NCBI RefSeq assembly: GCF_010448835.1
Contig: NZ_CP048409.1
Span: 4,815,501-4,879,500 of the forward strand
Direction: 5' to 3'
Source: Draconibacterium halophilum
GTDB lineage: Bacteria > Bacteroidota > Bacteroidia > Bacteroidales > Prolixibacteraceae
Length of the DNA: 64,000 bases
Part shown: one piece after another, positions 26,599 through 36,131 of the stretch
Layout of the letters: the number at the start of each line of letters is the position of its first letter
Numbering within the stretch: position 1 is the stretch's first letter
The notes under the pieces: generated by a model
Database searches by the model: none
The model's input: only the letters and a program-made list of their open reading frames with translations
What the model was told of the DNA's origin: nothing
Position numbers and translations under genes: made by a program

Positions 26599-27878
26599 TT
26601 ATTCAATTCTTCGCTGCATAAACCACAAGTCGTGTAAGCTTACACTTACATTAACTTTTGCATATTTTTCAAGTACTAAATTGTACTCTTTTGTTCCCCT
26701 TTTTCCGAGCTCGGCACTTATATTAAGTGTAGAGTTCGAACGGTACAGTGGTAATCCAACACCAAAACTTATGCCAAAGTCTTTTATATGCTGTCCGGCA
26801 AAGGTGTGGTAAGTTTGTTCATATTTAAAACCTGCGCGATATGCAACCCGGTTAATAAAACTTCTGATCGAAAACTTATCCGGAATCCACTCAGCCCCAA
26901 CCGCAAATTTATTTAAATCTGTTAAAAAATTGCTTTTGCCTCCTAAAAATCTAGCGTTGGCCCATCCTTCGTGGTAATAATCAAGGTTAATTTCGTATAC
27001 ATCTTCTTTAGCGAACGATAATCCTCCGCCTAAAGTCATTGGAAAAGCCAACTGTCCTTCCTCTTCTTCTTTGTACATTAAAGTGTCCTGATCAACCGCT
27101 CCCCCGTAGGATAAATTCTTTTGAATTATATCCGAAACAAAGTCGGTATATTCAGGTGAATTGGCAAACACAAGACCAAATGTTAAACTTTTATCATTTT
27201 TCATGGGCAGGGTTGCCTGCATTCCAAGGTCCAACCCAAAGTCTCGAATTCGAAGTGTTGAATAGCGTTGCACATTATAAAAACTGGGATCGGCGAATGT
27301 AACTTCCGTATTTCTGGTCAATTGCCCAAACCGGTAATTCAAATTTGCACCAACCGAAATATTCTTAATCGGTTCGATAGCAAGCCCCCACCTGGCATTC
27401 GAAATGGTTCCGGCTCCGTAATAAGTTGTATACACGTTGCCAACGTTGTTAATGTCGGCCTGTGAAGTAACAAAATAACCTACATCGGAATAGGGTGTTA
27501 AACTTAAGCTTGTTGCCATCCATTTCGTTATTCTGAAACTCATGGCAAAATACTTAAAGTTGACATCGTTAGATTCCATGCTTGTAGTTTCGGTGGCACT
27601 TTTGGCAAATTTGCCTTCCAAGCCAAACTCAAATAAAAAATTAAGCGAATCAAGTGATGTGTAACTGGCGGGATTGGCCGCATTTATCTGCATATTGTAT
27701 CTACTTGCAAGGCTTGCCCCCCCATCGCAGACGAACGTCCAAGCGAATACGGTTGCAAATCACCCAATCCGTAACGCGAATATGGCGATGTGGTGTTATT
27801 ATTAAACTGCGCAAATAATACAGCCGGGATAAATATTAACCCGGCGATCAAAAAACTTACTCTACTTACTCTCCCCAT
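26599..27878 (-). pseudogene. Outer-membrane protein, one-base frameshift at a G7 tract
   Basis: The N-terminal frame (27684-27878) holds a signal peptide and PYSRYGLGDLQPYSLGRSSAMGG. The rest (26599-27693) continues as a barrel-like protein (ANPASYTSLDSLNFLFEFG through VSLHDLWFMQRRIE). They join as AMGGASLASRYNMQINAANP if the G7 tract (plus-strand C7, 27717-27723) had eight bases. The span is 1280 bases, one short of a multiple of three; the repaired product would have about 426 residues. This is the conserved outer-membrane gene between coaX and the TPR gene in Bacteroidota. Error, decay or G-tract phase variation are all possible. Confidence 0.85.
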
Positions 27879-28596
27879 TATGTTGTAAAATGCGGTTTAA
27901 ACCTATGCTGGTTAAATTAAAGTGTACAAAGAAAGAATTTTTTAATTTCTTATCAAAAAATTCGGCATCGCCCCCAGTCATAATAACTTTTAAATTATTA
28001 TAATTTTCCTTAAATGAGGTAATTGCATGGTCTACTTCGAACACAATACCGTGTTGTACTCCGGCTCTAATTGCCTGCTCGGTTGTTTTACCAATTAGTT
28101 CTTTAACTACTCCCTTTTCTACTTTAGGAAGTTTTCCTGTAAACTGGTTTAATGCCCTGAATCGCATTTCCAAACCAGGTGAGATATTTCCACCCAGGTA
28201 TTGTCCTTCGGCAGTTAACAAATCGTAGGTAATTGCCGTTCCGGCATCAATAACCAAAACATTCGTTTTTTCATACAGGTCGAATGCTCCCACAATTGCC
28301 GCAATGCGGTCTTTTCCTAAGGTCTCTTTCGACTCGTAACAGTTTTCTACAGGCAATGGTGTTGTGGCGTTTAGTTCAATAAATGTATCAAACTGTTTCG
28401 TTAAGGCTACTTTTAATTCATCAGGATAATCTTTTACCGACGATAAAATTGCACTTTCCAACCCTTCGTATTCTTGTTTTATTGTTCTCAACAAAGCAGG
28501 CGAAAAAGCATCAACCGATACCGTTTTTACCACCTCGTTTTGGGTACAAACCGAATACTTTACGCGCGTATTGCCTATATCTATTACAAGATTCAT
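27862..28596 (-). CDS. coaX: Type III pantothenate kinase CoaX
   Basis: This 244-residue ASKHA-fold kinase phosphorylates pantothenate in the first step of CoA synthesis. It opens with VIDIGNTRVKYSV (phosphate-1 loop) and shows GKDRIAAIVGAFDLY, VLVIDAGTAITYDLL and YLGGNISPGLEMR. Its last codons overlap the start of the downstream OMP gene by 17 bases, and its start abuts nadC, so the genes are tightly co-transcribed. Confidence 0.95.
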   Translation of the reverse strand: MNLVIDIGNTRVKYSVCTQNEVVKTVSVDAFSPALLRTIKQEYEGLESAILSSVKDYPDELKVALTKQFDTFIELNATTPLPVENCYESKETLGKDRIAAIVGAFDLYEKTNVLVIDAGTAITYDLLTAEGQYLGGNISPGLEMRFRALNQFTGKLPKVEKGVVKELIGKTTEQAIRAGVQHGIVFEVDHAITSFKENYNNLKVIMTGGDAEFFDKKLKNSFFVHFNLTSIGLNRILQHNGESK

Positions 28597-29441
28597 TAAT
28601 CAATTATACGCTGACTGATGTCGAGTGCTTTTACTGAATGCGTTAATGCACCTATCGAAATATAGTCTACACCGGTATGCGCTACTTTGCGAATTCGTTT
28701 GATGGTCATATTTCCCGATGCTTCAATTTTTGCACGCCGATCAATAATTTCAACGCACTCTTTCATCATTGTGGAGCGCATATTGTCGAGCATAATAATA
28801 TCAACATCGGCAGCCATAGCTTCTTTTACCTGATCGATGGTTGTTGTTTCCACTTCAATTTTTATACTTTTTGGAATGTGTTTACGAATGGCTTCAACTG
28901 CTTTAGTAATACTTCCGGCAACCTGAATGTGGTTGTCTTTAATCATCACCATGTCGTACAATCCAAAACGGTGGTTTGAAGCTCCTCCCATACGCACAGC
29001 ATACTTGTCGAGGTAGCGGTATCCGGGCAAGGTCTTTCGGGTGTCCAGAATTTCCACTTTTGTTCCTTCTGTTTCTTTCATACACAAGTTTGAATAGCTG
29101 GCAATTCCCGATAATCGCTGAAGAAAATTCAGTGCTTTACGTTCGCCGGTTAACAATGCGCGGAAGTGTCCTTTAAACTCGGCAATTACATCGCCGGGTA
29201 CCACATGCGATCCGTCGGGCATAAGTACTTTCCATTCCAGGTCTTTGTCGAATTTTCTGAAAACCATTTCTGCCACCTGCAAACCTGCAATTACTCCTTC
29301 TTCTTTGGCAACAAGCTGCGCTGTTTTCACAACGTTACTATCAATCAGATTGTTTGTGGTTATGTCTCCGTCGCCTATATCTTCGGCGAAGGCCATGTCG
29401 AATAATACTTCGGCCGATTTTAATGTTTTCTCATCCATCAT
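28596..29441 (-). CDS. nadC: Nicotinate-nucleotide pyrophosphorylase NadC
   Basis: A 281-residue quinolinate phosphoribosyltransferase of NAD synthesis. Signatures are EDIGDGDITT, LNFLQRLSGIAS, DTRKTLPGYRYLDKYAVRMGG, IKDNHIQ, VEVETT and IMLDNM. It lies 4 bases after nadB and shares one base with coaX, so NAD and CoA genes run as one operon. Confidence 0.96.
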   Translation of the reverse strand: MMDEKTLKSAEVLFDMAFAEDIGDGDITTNNLIDSNVVKTAQLVAKEEGVIAGLQVAEMVFRKFDKDLEWKVLMPDGSHVVPGDVIAEFKGHFRALLTGERKALNFLQRLSGIASYSNLCMKETEGTKVEILDTRKTLPGYRYLDKYAVRMGGASNHRFGLYDMVMIKDNHIQVAGSITKAVEAIRKHIPKSIKIEVETTTIDQVKEAMAADVDIIMLDNMRSTMMKECVEIIDRRAKIEASGNMTIKRIRKVAHTGVDYISIGALTHSVKALDISQRIID

Positions 29442-29445
29442 AGCT

Positions 29446-31017
29446 TTACTTTCTTATGGGTTCAAACTCAATGTTCTTGTTTTTTTGTTGAATAATATGT
29501 GTTTTAAAATCAGGATTCTCCTGCTGAAAATCTTCCCGGATATGACCGCCGCGACTCTCTTCGCGAACCAGTGCCGATTGTGCAATGAGTTTACTAATAA
29601 CCGACATATTCCTGATCTTAATTAAATTATATTCGTGCTGATTGTTGTCGAATTCTGAAACAATTTCAGAAAACCGGTTAAATGCAGATTCCAGGTCTTC
29701 GCGATTTCTTACAATACCCAGTTTTTTTGACATAATTTGTGCCAACTCGTTCTGATATTTCAGGAAAACCTTCTCGTTATTTACATCAAGCGTTATCGGC
29801 TCTGGTTTTTCAAGCAGATGTTCCGACGCCACTAATTTTGCAGCCTTTTCACTGGCGCGTTTCCCAAAAACCAGGCACTCAAGTAACGAGTTGCTTGCCA
29901 AACGATTGGCACCCATCACACCTGTTGATGCTGCCTCGCCACAAACAAAGAGGCCCGAGATATTTGTTTCAGCATCGAGATTGGTACAAATTCCGCCAAC
30001 CATATAATGAGCTGCCGGAGCAATCGGTAACTGATCTTCAGTTAAATCAAAACCAAACTCTTTTAACTGCTTATCAATATTTTTAAACCTATTCTTGATC
30101 TTTTGCTTATCAAGGTGTTTTAACGACAAAAAAATGTGGTCTTGATCCGATTCCTGAATTTGCTTAAAAATGCTGTAAGCCACCACATCACGCGGTGCAA
30201 GCTCGGCCAGCGGGTGAATATCTTTCATAAAACGTTCGCCTTTCGAATTCAACAGCCACGCTCCTTCTCCACGAACCGCCTCACTAATCAGGTAAGCTTC
30301 CTTGCCCGGTATATTTAAAGCCGATGGGTGAAACTGAACAAATTCGAGATCGGCCAATCGGGCGCCTGCATCGTAAGCCAACGCAATGCCATCGCCGGTT
30401 GCAGTATGCGGATTTGTTGATCGCGCAAAAACCCGAGACAAACCACCCGTTGCAATAATTATAGCTTTGGTTTTGAATATGATATTTTTGTTGGTTTTAA
30501 AATCGTACGCCTGAAGTCCAACTATCGCTTCGTTGTGCTTCAGTAGTTTTACAGCCACAACATATTCAAAAGCCTCAACATTCTTTTTTTCCCGTATCAA
30601 TCGTAGTTTAAAGCAAGTTAGCTCTTTTCCGGTAGCATCGCCGCCGGCATGTAAAATCCGACGTTTGGTGTGCCCTCCTTCCAGTCCAAGCACATATTTG
30701 CCGTTTTCCTTATCGAATTGCATACCTAAATCAATAAGTTCCTTCACTCGCTCGCGACCTTCGTTAACCAGTACTTCTACTGCGTCATTATCGCAAATTC
30801 CACGCCCGGTAATCAGCGTATCCCGGGCATGTTGCTCAGGCGAATCCTCATCGGCAATGGCTGCCGCAATTCCGCCTTGCGCATAATATGAATTACTAAC
30901 ATCAAGTTGCGACTTGGTAACAATCGCAACGCGTCCGTATTTCGAAGAGTGATAAGCAGCCGACAATCCTGCCAGCCCACTTCCTATTACAACCGTATCA
31001 AATTCAAGTATTTGCAT
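29446..31017 (-). CDS. nadB: L-aspartate oxidase NadB
   Basis: This 523-residue FAD enzyme oxidises aspartate to iminoaspartate for quinolinate synthesis. The dinucleotide-binding GSGLAGLSAAY, SYYAQGGIAA, the HPLAELAPRDVVAY segment, the late GEAASTGVMGANRLASNSLLE motif and a C-terminal helical domain are all visible. It is the first gene of the minus-strand block running to ppiD. nadA is not in the window. Confidence 0.96.
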   Translation of the reverse strand: MQILEFDTVVIGSGLAGLSAAYHSSKYGRVAIVTKSQLDVSNSYYAQGGIAAAIADEDSPEQHARDTLITGRGICDNDAVEVLVNEGRERVKELIDLGMQFDKENGKYVLGLEGGHTKRRILHAGGDATGKELTCFKLRLIREKKNVEAFEYVVAVKLLKHNEAIVGLQAYDFKTNKNIIFKTKAIIIATGGLSRVFARSTNPHTATGDGIALAYDAGARLADLEFVQFHPSALNIPGKEAYLISEAVRGEGAWLLNSKGERFMKDIHPLAELAPRDVVAYSIFKQIQESDQDHIFLSLKHLDKQKIKNRFKNIDKQLKEFGFDLTEDQLPIAPAAHYMVGGICTNLDAETNISGLFVCGEAASTGVMGANRLASNSLLECLVFGKRASEKAAKLVASEHLLEKPEPITLDVNNEKVFLKYQNELAQIMSKKLGIVRNREDLESAFNRFSEIVSEFDNNQHEYNLIKIRNMSVISKLIAQSALVREESRGGHIREDFQQENPDFKTHIIQQKNKNIEFEPIRK

Positions 31018-31176
31018 CTGTTTTATATGCTTCCCGCAAACGAGCGTGCAAAGTTAGCATTTCTTTTAAGCAAATACCTAAAGTTTATCAATTAGGTTTT
31101 ACTTTAACTCCACAAAGCGATGCATTGGCCGGCAAAAATAACAGTTGGGTTTTATATGCATTTTTTCATTCCCTTA

Positions 31177-31512
31177 TCAAGCATTTTCATCGGGTAAATA
31201 ATCGGGGCGAATTGGAGTAAATGCCTCCAAAACTTTAGCATCCTCAAGCACATCAACCTGATGTTCAACATTCTCCGGAATACACCAACTGTCGCCGGCT
31301 TCGGCAATAATCCATTCTTTGTCAATACGAAAATTCAATCTCCCCGAGATTAAGTAACCGGTTTGTTCGTACGGATGACTGTGCGAAGGCAGCTCACTTC
31401 CTTTTTCCAGTTTGAATTCACACAAAATTGTTTTCTCTTCAAAGGCCAGTGGGCGCATTTCAACGCCGGGCAATAGTGATTTAAACGAACGAAAATTACG
31501 CTTGGTAAACAT
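31177..31512 (-). CDS. Cupin-domain protein
   Basis: This protein of about 111 residues is a single cupin barrel with a metal-site motif HSHPYEQTGYLISG and a second motif region CIPENVEHQVDV. The start at 31512 (MFTKRNF) is preferred; the frame extends to 31554. Small cupins of this kind bind metals or small ligands, and the function is unknown. It stands alone between nadB and the efflux operon. Confidence 0.82.
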   Translation of the reverse strand: MFTKRNFRSFKSLLPGVEMRPLAFEEKTILCEFKLEKGSELPSHSHPYEQTGYLISGRLNFRIDKEWIIAEAGDSWCIPENVEHQVDVLEDAKVLEAFTPIRPDYLPDENA

Positions 31513-31740
31513 CTTGTATTTTTTGGTGTTTCCGCTAATGTAAAAATTTATCATCTAAATTAAACCTTGTATTACCTAACGAGTCTTTGATTGTATTCAT
31601 TTCAAGTATACACAAGTTAAATGTTAAGCACCCAATGTGTAGTTTTAACAGATTAAAATTTGATACATTAAAAAATTAATGATTTTTGCGCTTTAAATAA
31701 ACCTACGTTAATTTAGAAATTCAAATAAAATAAAATAACC

Positions 31741-32913
31741 ATGAGTTGGAGAAAAATTACATTTATAGTTGTTGCCCTGATTGTTCTGCTAGGAGGAGCG
31801 GCAATACTATCAAAACTTTTTATTTCAATGAAACCGGAACAAACCGAAAGGCCCAATGTTGAAATGAAACGATCGGTAAAAGTGGAAACCGTTAATTATG
31901 ATGAAGTTACCTCTCCTCTTTGGGTTCAGGGGAGAGCCGTATCGGGCAGCGAAGTTTTGCTTGTTGCTGAAGCATCGGGAAAAATTGAGCCCGGAGCAGT
32001 TGTATTACGAAAAGGAACATCATTTAAAAAAGGCCAGGTGTTGGCCGAAATATACAAGGATGAAGTAGAACTAGCATTAAAAGCACGAAAGGCTCAGTTT
32101 CTGACTACGATGACATCTTTATTACCTGATATAAAAGTTGATTTCCCGGACCAGCTTAACGCTTATGAAACTTTTTTTAGGGCAATAGATCTTGATAAGG
32201 ACTTGCCTGAAATGCCCGATGTTAAAGATGATAAACTAAAAGTATTCTTGGCCAGCCGGGGCGTTTTAAGCGAATACTACGGCATTAAACAAGAAGAAAA
32301 AAAATTGAAACGTCATACCCTTCATGCTCCTTTCAACGGAACGTTTACGCAGGTGAATTACGAAGTCGGTGCTTATGTCAATACCGGCGGACAAATTGCC
32401 CAAATGATCCGCACCGATCATGTGGAGATTGAAATACCGGTACCAAACGAAGACAGCGAGTGGATAAGAATTAACGACAAGGTGATGATCCAATCTAACC
32501 AAAACCAAGCTAAAATTGCAGGGAAAGTGGTTCGTAAATCAGATTTTATTGAGAACGAAACACAATCTCGCAGTATTTTTGTAATGGTTAATCAAGCTCA
32601 TGCCGACCAGGTACTTCCCGGCGAATATTTCGAAGTTCAGTTTCCGGGACAAAAAATACCGGATGCCATGGAAATTCCACGTGGAGCTATTTTTAACTCA
32701 AATACGGTTTATATTGTTGTAGACGGAGAGCTAAAAAAACGCGAAATAAACGTTATAAAACGCAATGAGACCACACTTGTTTTTAATGGTTTGCCCGAAG
32801 GGTCAAAAGTGGTTGCCGAACCATTAATTAATGTAAAAGAAAATACTCCGGTAAATATTATGGGCGAAGAAAACAACAAGCCCAATTCCGGAAATCAAGC
32901 TAAACCACAATAG
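31741..32913 (+). CDS. RND efflux periplasmic adaptor (membrane fusion protein)
   Basis: This 390-residue HlyD/MFP-type protein has an N-terminal anchor (ITFIVVALIVLLGGAAIL), lipoyl-like halves (VLLVAEASGKIEPG and HTLHAPFNGTFTQVNYEVGAYV), and a beta-barrel domain. It links an RND pump to an outer-membrane channel. It is first in a three-gene operon, 17 bases before the pump gene. The hairpin helix is short. Confidence 0.93.
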   Translation: MSWRKITFIVVALIVLLGGAAILSKLFISMKPEQTERPNVEMKRSVKVETVNYDEVTSPLWVQGRAVSGSEVLLVAEASGKIEPGAVVLRKGTSFKKGQVLAEIYKDEVELALKARKAQFLTTMTSLLPDIKVDFPDQLNAYETFFRAIDLDKDLPEMPDVKDDKLKVFLASRGVLSEYYGIKQEEKKLKRHTLHAPFNGTFTQVNYEVGAYVNTGGQIAQMIRTDHVEIEIPVPNEDSEWIRINDKVMIQSNQNQAKIAGKVVRKSDFIENETQSRSIFVMVNQAHADQVLPGEYFEVQFPGQKIPDAMEIPRGAIFNSNTVYIVVDGELKKREINVIKRNETTLVFNGLPEGSKVVAEPLINVKENTPVNIMGEENNKPNSGNQAKPQ

Positions 32914-32930
32914 AAAAAGGAGACAGCTCA

Positions 32931-35900
32931 ATGAAAAAGATAGTTGAACTTTTTGTAAAATTTCCCTTTTACGCGAATCTGATCCTGCTTTTCCTGATTG
33001 TTGTGGGTAGCATAAGTTTTCTTTCCATGAAGAAATCTTTCTTTCCCGAGCGCGAATCGCATATGATCACTGTTCGTGTGGTCTATCCCGGTGCATCGCC
33101 GGTTGAGATGGAAGAAGGGGTTACCTCCAGGATAGAGGAAGCGGTAAGAGCCATTCCCGGCATTTACGAGATCAATTCGGTATCGGCAGAAAACAGTGCC
33201 AGTGTGCGTATTGAAATTCAACCCGGATACGATATTGATGAAGCACTTATAGAAGTAAAAAATGCGGTTGACGGAATTTCGGCATTACCAACAGCTGCTG
33301 AACGGCCCATTGTGGCAAAAACACGAACCACATCGCCGGCGGCCCGTTTACTGGTTACCGGCGACGTTGATTTGATGACGCTGAAATCCTACGCCCAGCA
33401 GATTGAAGAAGATTTTCTGGGCTCCGGAATCATGAGTCAGGTTACCATTTCAGGTTTCCCGAGTCTTGAGATTTCGGTTGAAGCGGATGAACAAGACTTG
33501 CTGCGTTATGGATTAACATTCAACGATCTGCAAAGTGCAATTACCAATAATAACCGCGATGTTTCGGGCGGACAGATCCGTTCGAAAGATGAAGAGCTTT
33601 TAATTCGTTTACGCTCAAGAAGTGCAGACCCGAACAAGATTGGCAACATTATTTTACGGGCAAATCCCGATGGCAGCGTACTGCGAATTAATGATATTGC
33701 TAGCGTAAAAATGAAATTCTCTGATGTGCCCAACAAAGCATTGGAAAAAGGAAATCCACTGATCAGCATCACCATAATGAAGCTGATTACGGAAGACCTT
33801 GATGAGATTGATGAATACGTTAAAGAATATGTAGCAGAATTTAATGCCCAAACTCATGGGGTTAAATTAATTTATTCTCGCTCGTTTCTCGACCTGTTAA
33901 AATCGCGTCTTGATTTGCTTTACACCAACGGCGGAATGGGACTGATTCTTGTTGTTTTAATACTTGGAATCATGCTCAGTACCCGTTTATCGTTATGGGT
34001 AGCGTGGGGAATCCCGGCTTCATTTCTGGGTATGTTTATCGTCGCCAATATTATGGGAGTCACCATTAATATGATGTCGCTTTTTGGAATGATACTGGTA
34101 ATTGGTATTCTGGTTGATGATGGTATTGTGATCGGGGAAAATATCTTCCAGCATTTTGAACGGGGGAAAAGCCCCATGCGTGCCGCAGTTGATGGAACAG
34201 TTGAAGTAATTCCTGCTGTAACCTCATCAGTTTTAACAACAGTTGCAGCATTTTCGCCACTGATATTTATTACCGGACGCATGGAAATGATGTATGAAAT
34301 GGCAGTGATTGTAATTGCCAGTTTGCTCATTTCATTGATTGAAGCTTTTCTGGTCCTTCCGGCTCACCTCGGAAACGAAAAGGTATTAAACCGAAAAACC
34401 CTTACCCGCAAAGCAAAAGGATTACGAAAATACACCGAACGCTTTTTTAACTGGTTGCGCGATTATGCTTACGACAGGGTAATTAAACTGGTTTTGGAGT
34501 GGCGCTACATTGTGCTGGGAATTCCGGTGGCAATGATTGTTATTACAATGGGACTAATTGGTGGACAGCTAATTAAAACAACGTTCTTCCCTCGAATGGA
34601 GTTCGATTCGTTTAATATAAATATTGCATTCACACCCGGTTCAGGAGAACGTCAAACCATGGAATATCTGGAGCGTTTCGATAGTATTGTATGGGTAGTA
34701 AACGAGCAGTTGATGGATGAATACAACGAAACGCTGCCTGTTATCGAAAACAGTATTATAAATCTTGGTTCAGCATTTAACCGCGAAGAAAGTGGTGCAC
34801 ACTCTGGAAACATTGATGTGTCACCACGAAACTCCGAAGAAACAGGAATTAGTTCCTTTGAAATTATACGATTGTTAAACCAGAAAATAGGAAACGTACC
34901 CGAGGCAGAAAAATTTACCATTGGCGCCAGCAACCGATTTGGCAATCCGGTTTCTATTGGATTAATGTCGAGAAATACAGAAGAGTTGGAAGCCGCGCGC
35001 GATTTTATTATGGACAGACTTCTCCGATATCCTCAATTAAAAGACGTGGTAAACACCAATGCTCTGGGGAAACAGGAAATTCTGCTCGAATTAAAACCAA
35101 AAGCTTACATGCTTGGCTTAAACGAAACATACATTGCCGGACAGGTACGTCAGGCATTTTACGGGGGACAGGCACAACGATTGCAGGTTGGCCGCGATGA
35201 ACTTCGTATTTGGGTGAGATACCCGGCCGAAGGGCGCGAACGCATCGGACAACTGGAGAAAATGAAAGTAAAAACTCCACAGGGCGAATACCCGTTAATG
35301 GAGCTGGTGGATTACGATATGAAGCGTGGTCCGGTAAATATTAACCGTTTTAATGGTAAACGCGAAATTCGCGTAAATGCCGATATGGTTGACCCGGATG
35401 CGTCTGTTACCGAAACACTGGACCTCATTAAAACAGAAGTAATACCCGAACTTGAAGTATTATACCCCGGAGTTTCAGTAATCTTTCAAGGCCAGCAACG
35501 CGAGAGTGAGAGAAACATGGGCGACTTAGCCTTCCTTTTCCCAATGGCTTTCCTGGCTATTATTTTTATTCTAATGATTAGTTTCCGATCGTTTGAACAA
35601 CCAATGATCATTCTTATCATGATTCCAATCTCCATTTTGGGAGCAGTTTGGGGACATGGCATACACGGCAAACCTCTCTCAATACTAAGTTTGTGGGGTA
35701 TTGTTGCACTTACCGGTGTAATTGTTAACGATGCCGTGGTATTTCTTGCCAAGTACAACCTACTTATTGAGCAAGGACTGAAAGTTAAAGACGCCATTGT
35801 TGAAGCCGGAAAATCAAGGCTACGCCCAATTATTTTAACAACGCTTACTACTGGTTTTGGCCTTTATCCGCTTATTTTAGAAACTAGTTTCCAGGCACAA

Positions 35901-36131
35901 TTCCTAATTCCAATGGCTATTTCGCTGGTTTACGGCGTTGCTTTCGGAACCATGTTTATTCTGTTATTCTTCCCTGCACTTATTTTAGTGCTGAATGATC
36001 TCAGAAAATTTGTTCGCGAACAATGGTACGGTAGAGAATTTGAACGTGAACACGTGGAAATTGCATGGCAAAATGCACAACGAAAAATCGACAACAGCAT
36101 TTATCACGAAGAGGAGGAAACAAATGAATAA
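32931..36131 (+). CDS. RND efflux transporter permease (AcrB/MdtB-like)
   Basis: This 1066-residue pump has the RND layout of 12 membrane segments and two large periplasmic loops. The proton-relay region reads GILVDDGIVIGEN and the second half has GVIVNDAVVFLAKYN. A good Shine-Dalgarno (AAGGAGA) lies 8 bases before the ATG. It overlaps the TolC gene by 8 bases. The pump likely exports hydrophobic compounds or metals; no specific substrate can be read. No regulator gene is adjacent. Confidence 0.96.
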   Translation: MKKIVELFVKFPFYANLILLFLIVVGSISFLSMKKSFFPERESHMITVRVVYPGASPVEMEEGVTSRIEEAVRAIPGIYEINSVSAENSASVRIEIQPGYDIDEALIEVKNAVDGISALPTAAERPIVAKTRTTSPAARLLVTGDVDLMTLKSYAQQIEEDFLGSGIMSQVTISGFPSLEISVEADEQDLLRYGLTFNDLQSAITNNNRDVSGGQIRSKDEELLIRLRSRSADPNKIGNIILRANPDGSVLRINDIASVKMKFSDVPNKALEKGNPLISITIMKLITEDLDEIDEYVKEYVAEFNAQTHGVKLIYSRSFLDLLKSRLDLLYTNGGMGLILVVLILGIMLSTRLSLWVAWGIPASFLGMFIVANIMGVTINMMSLFGMILVIGILVDDGIVIGENIFQHFERGKSPMRAAVDGTVEVIPAVTSSVLTTVAAFSPLIFITGRMEMMYEMAVIVIASLLISLIEAFLVLPAHLGNEKVLNRKTLTRKAKGLRKYTERFFNWLRDYAYDRVIKLVLEWRYIVLGIPVAMIVITMGLIGGQLIKTTFFPRMEFDSFNINIAFTPGSGERQTMEYLERFDSIVWVVNEQLMDEYNETLPVIENSIINLGSAFNREESGAHSGNIDVSPRNSEETGISSFEIIRLLNQKIGNVPEAEKFTIGASNRFGNPVSIGLMSRNTEELEAARDFIMDRLLRYPQLKDVVNTNALGKQEILLELKPKAYMLGLNETYIAGQVRQAFYGGQAQRLQVGRDELRIWVRYPAEGRERIGQLEKMKVKTPQGEYPLMELVDYDMKRGPVNINRFNGKREIRVNADMVDPDASVTETLDLIKTEVIPELEVLYPGVSVIFQGQQRESERNMGDLAFLFPMAFLAIIFILMISFRSFEQPMIILIMIPISILGAVWGHGIHGKPLSILSLWGIVALTGVIVNDAVVFLAKYNLLIEQGLKVKDAIVEAGKSRLRPIILTTLTTGFGLYPLILETSFQAQFLIPMAISLVYGVAFGTMFILLFFPALILVLNDLRKFVREQWYGREFEREHVEIAWQNAQRKIDNSIYHEEEETNE

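Noticed and set aside
31555..31740. Possible regulatory gene before the RND operon
   Set aside because: Only 186 A+T-rich bases with no start codon or open frame of note; likely just the promoter region.
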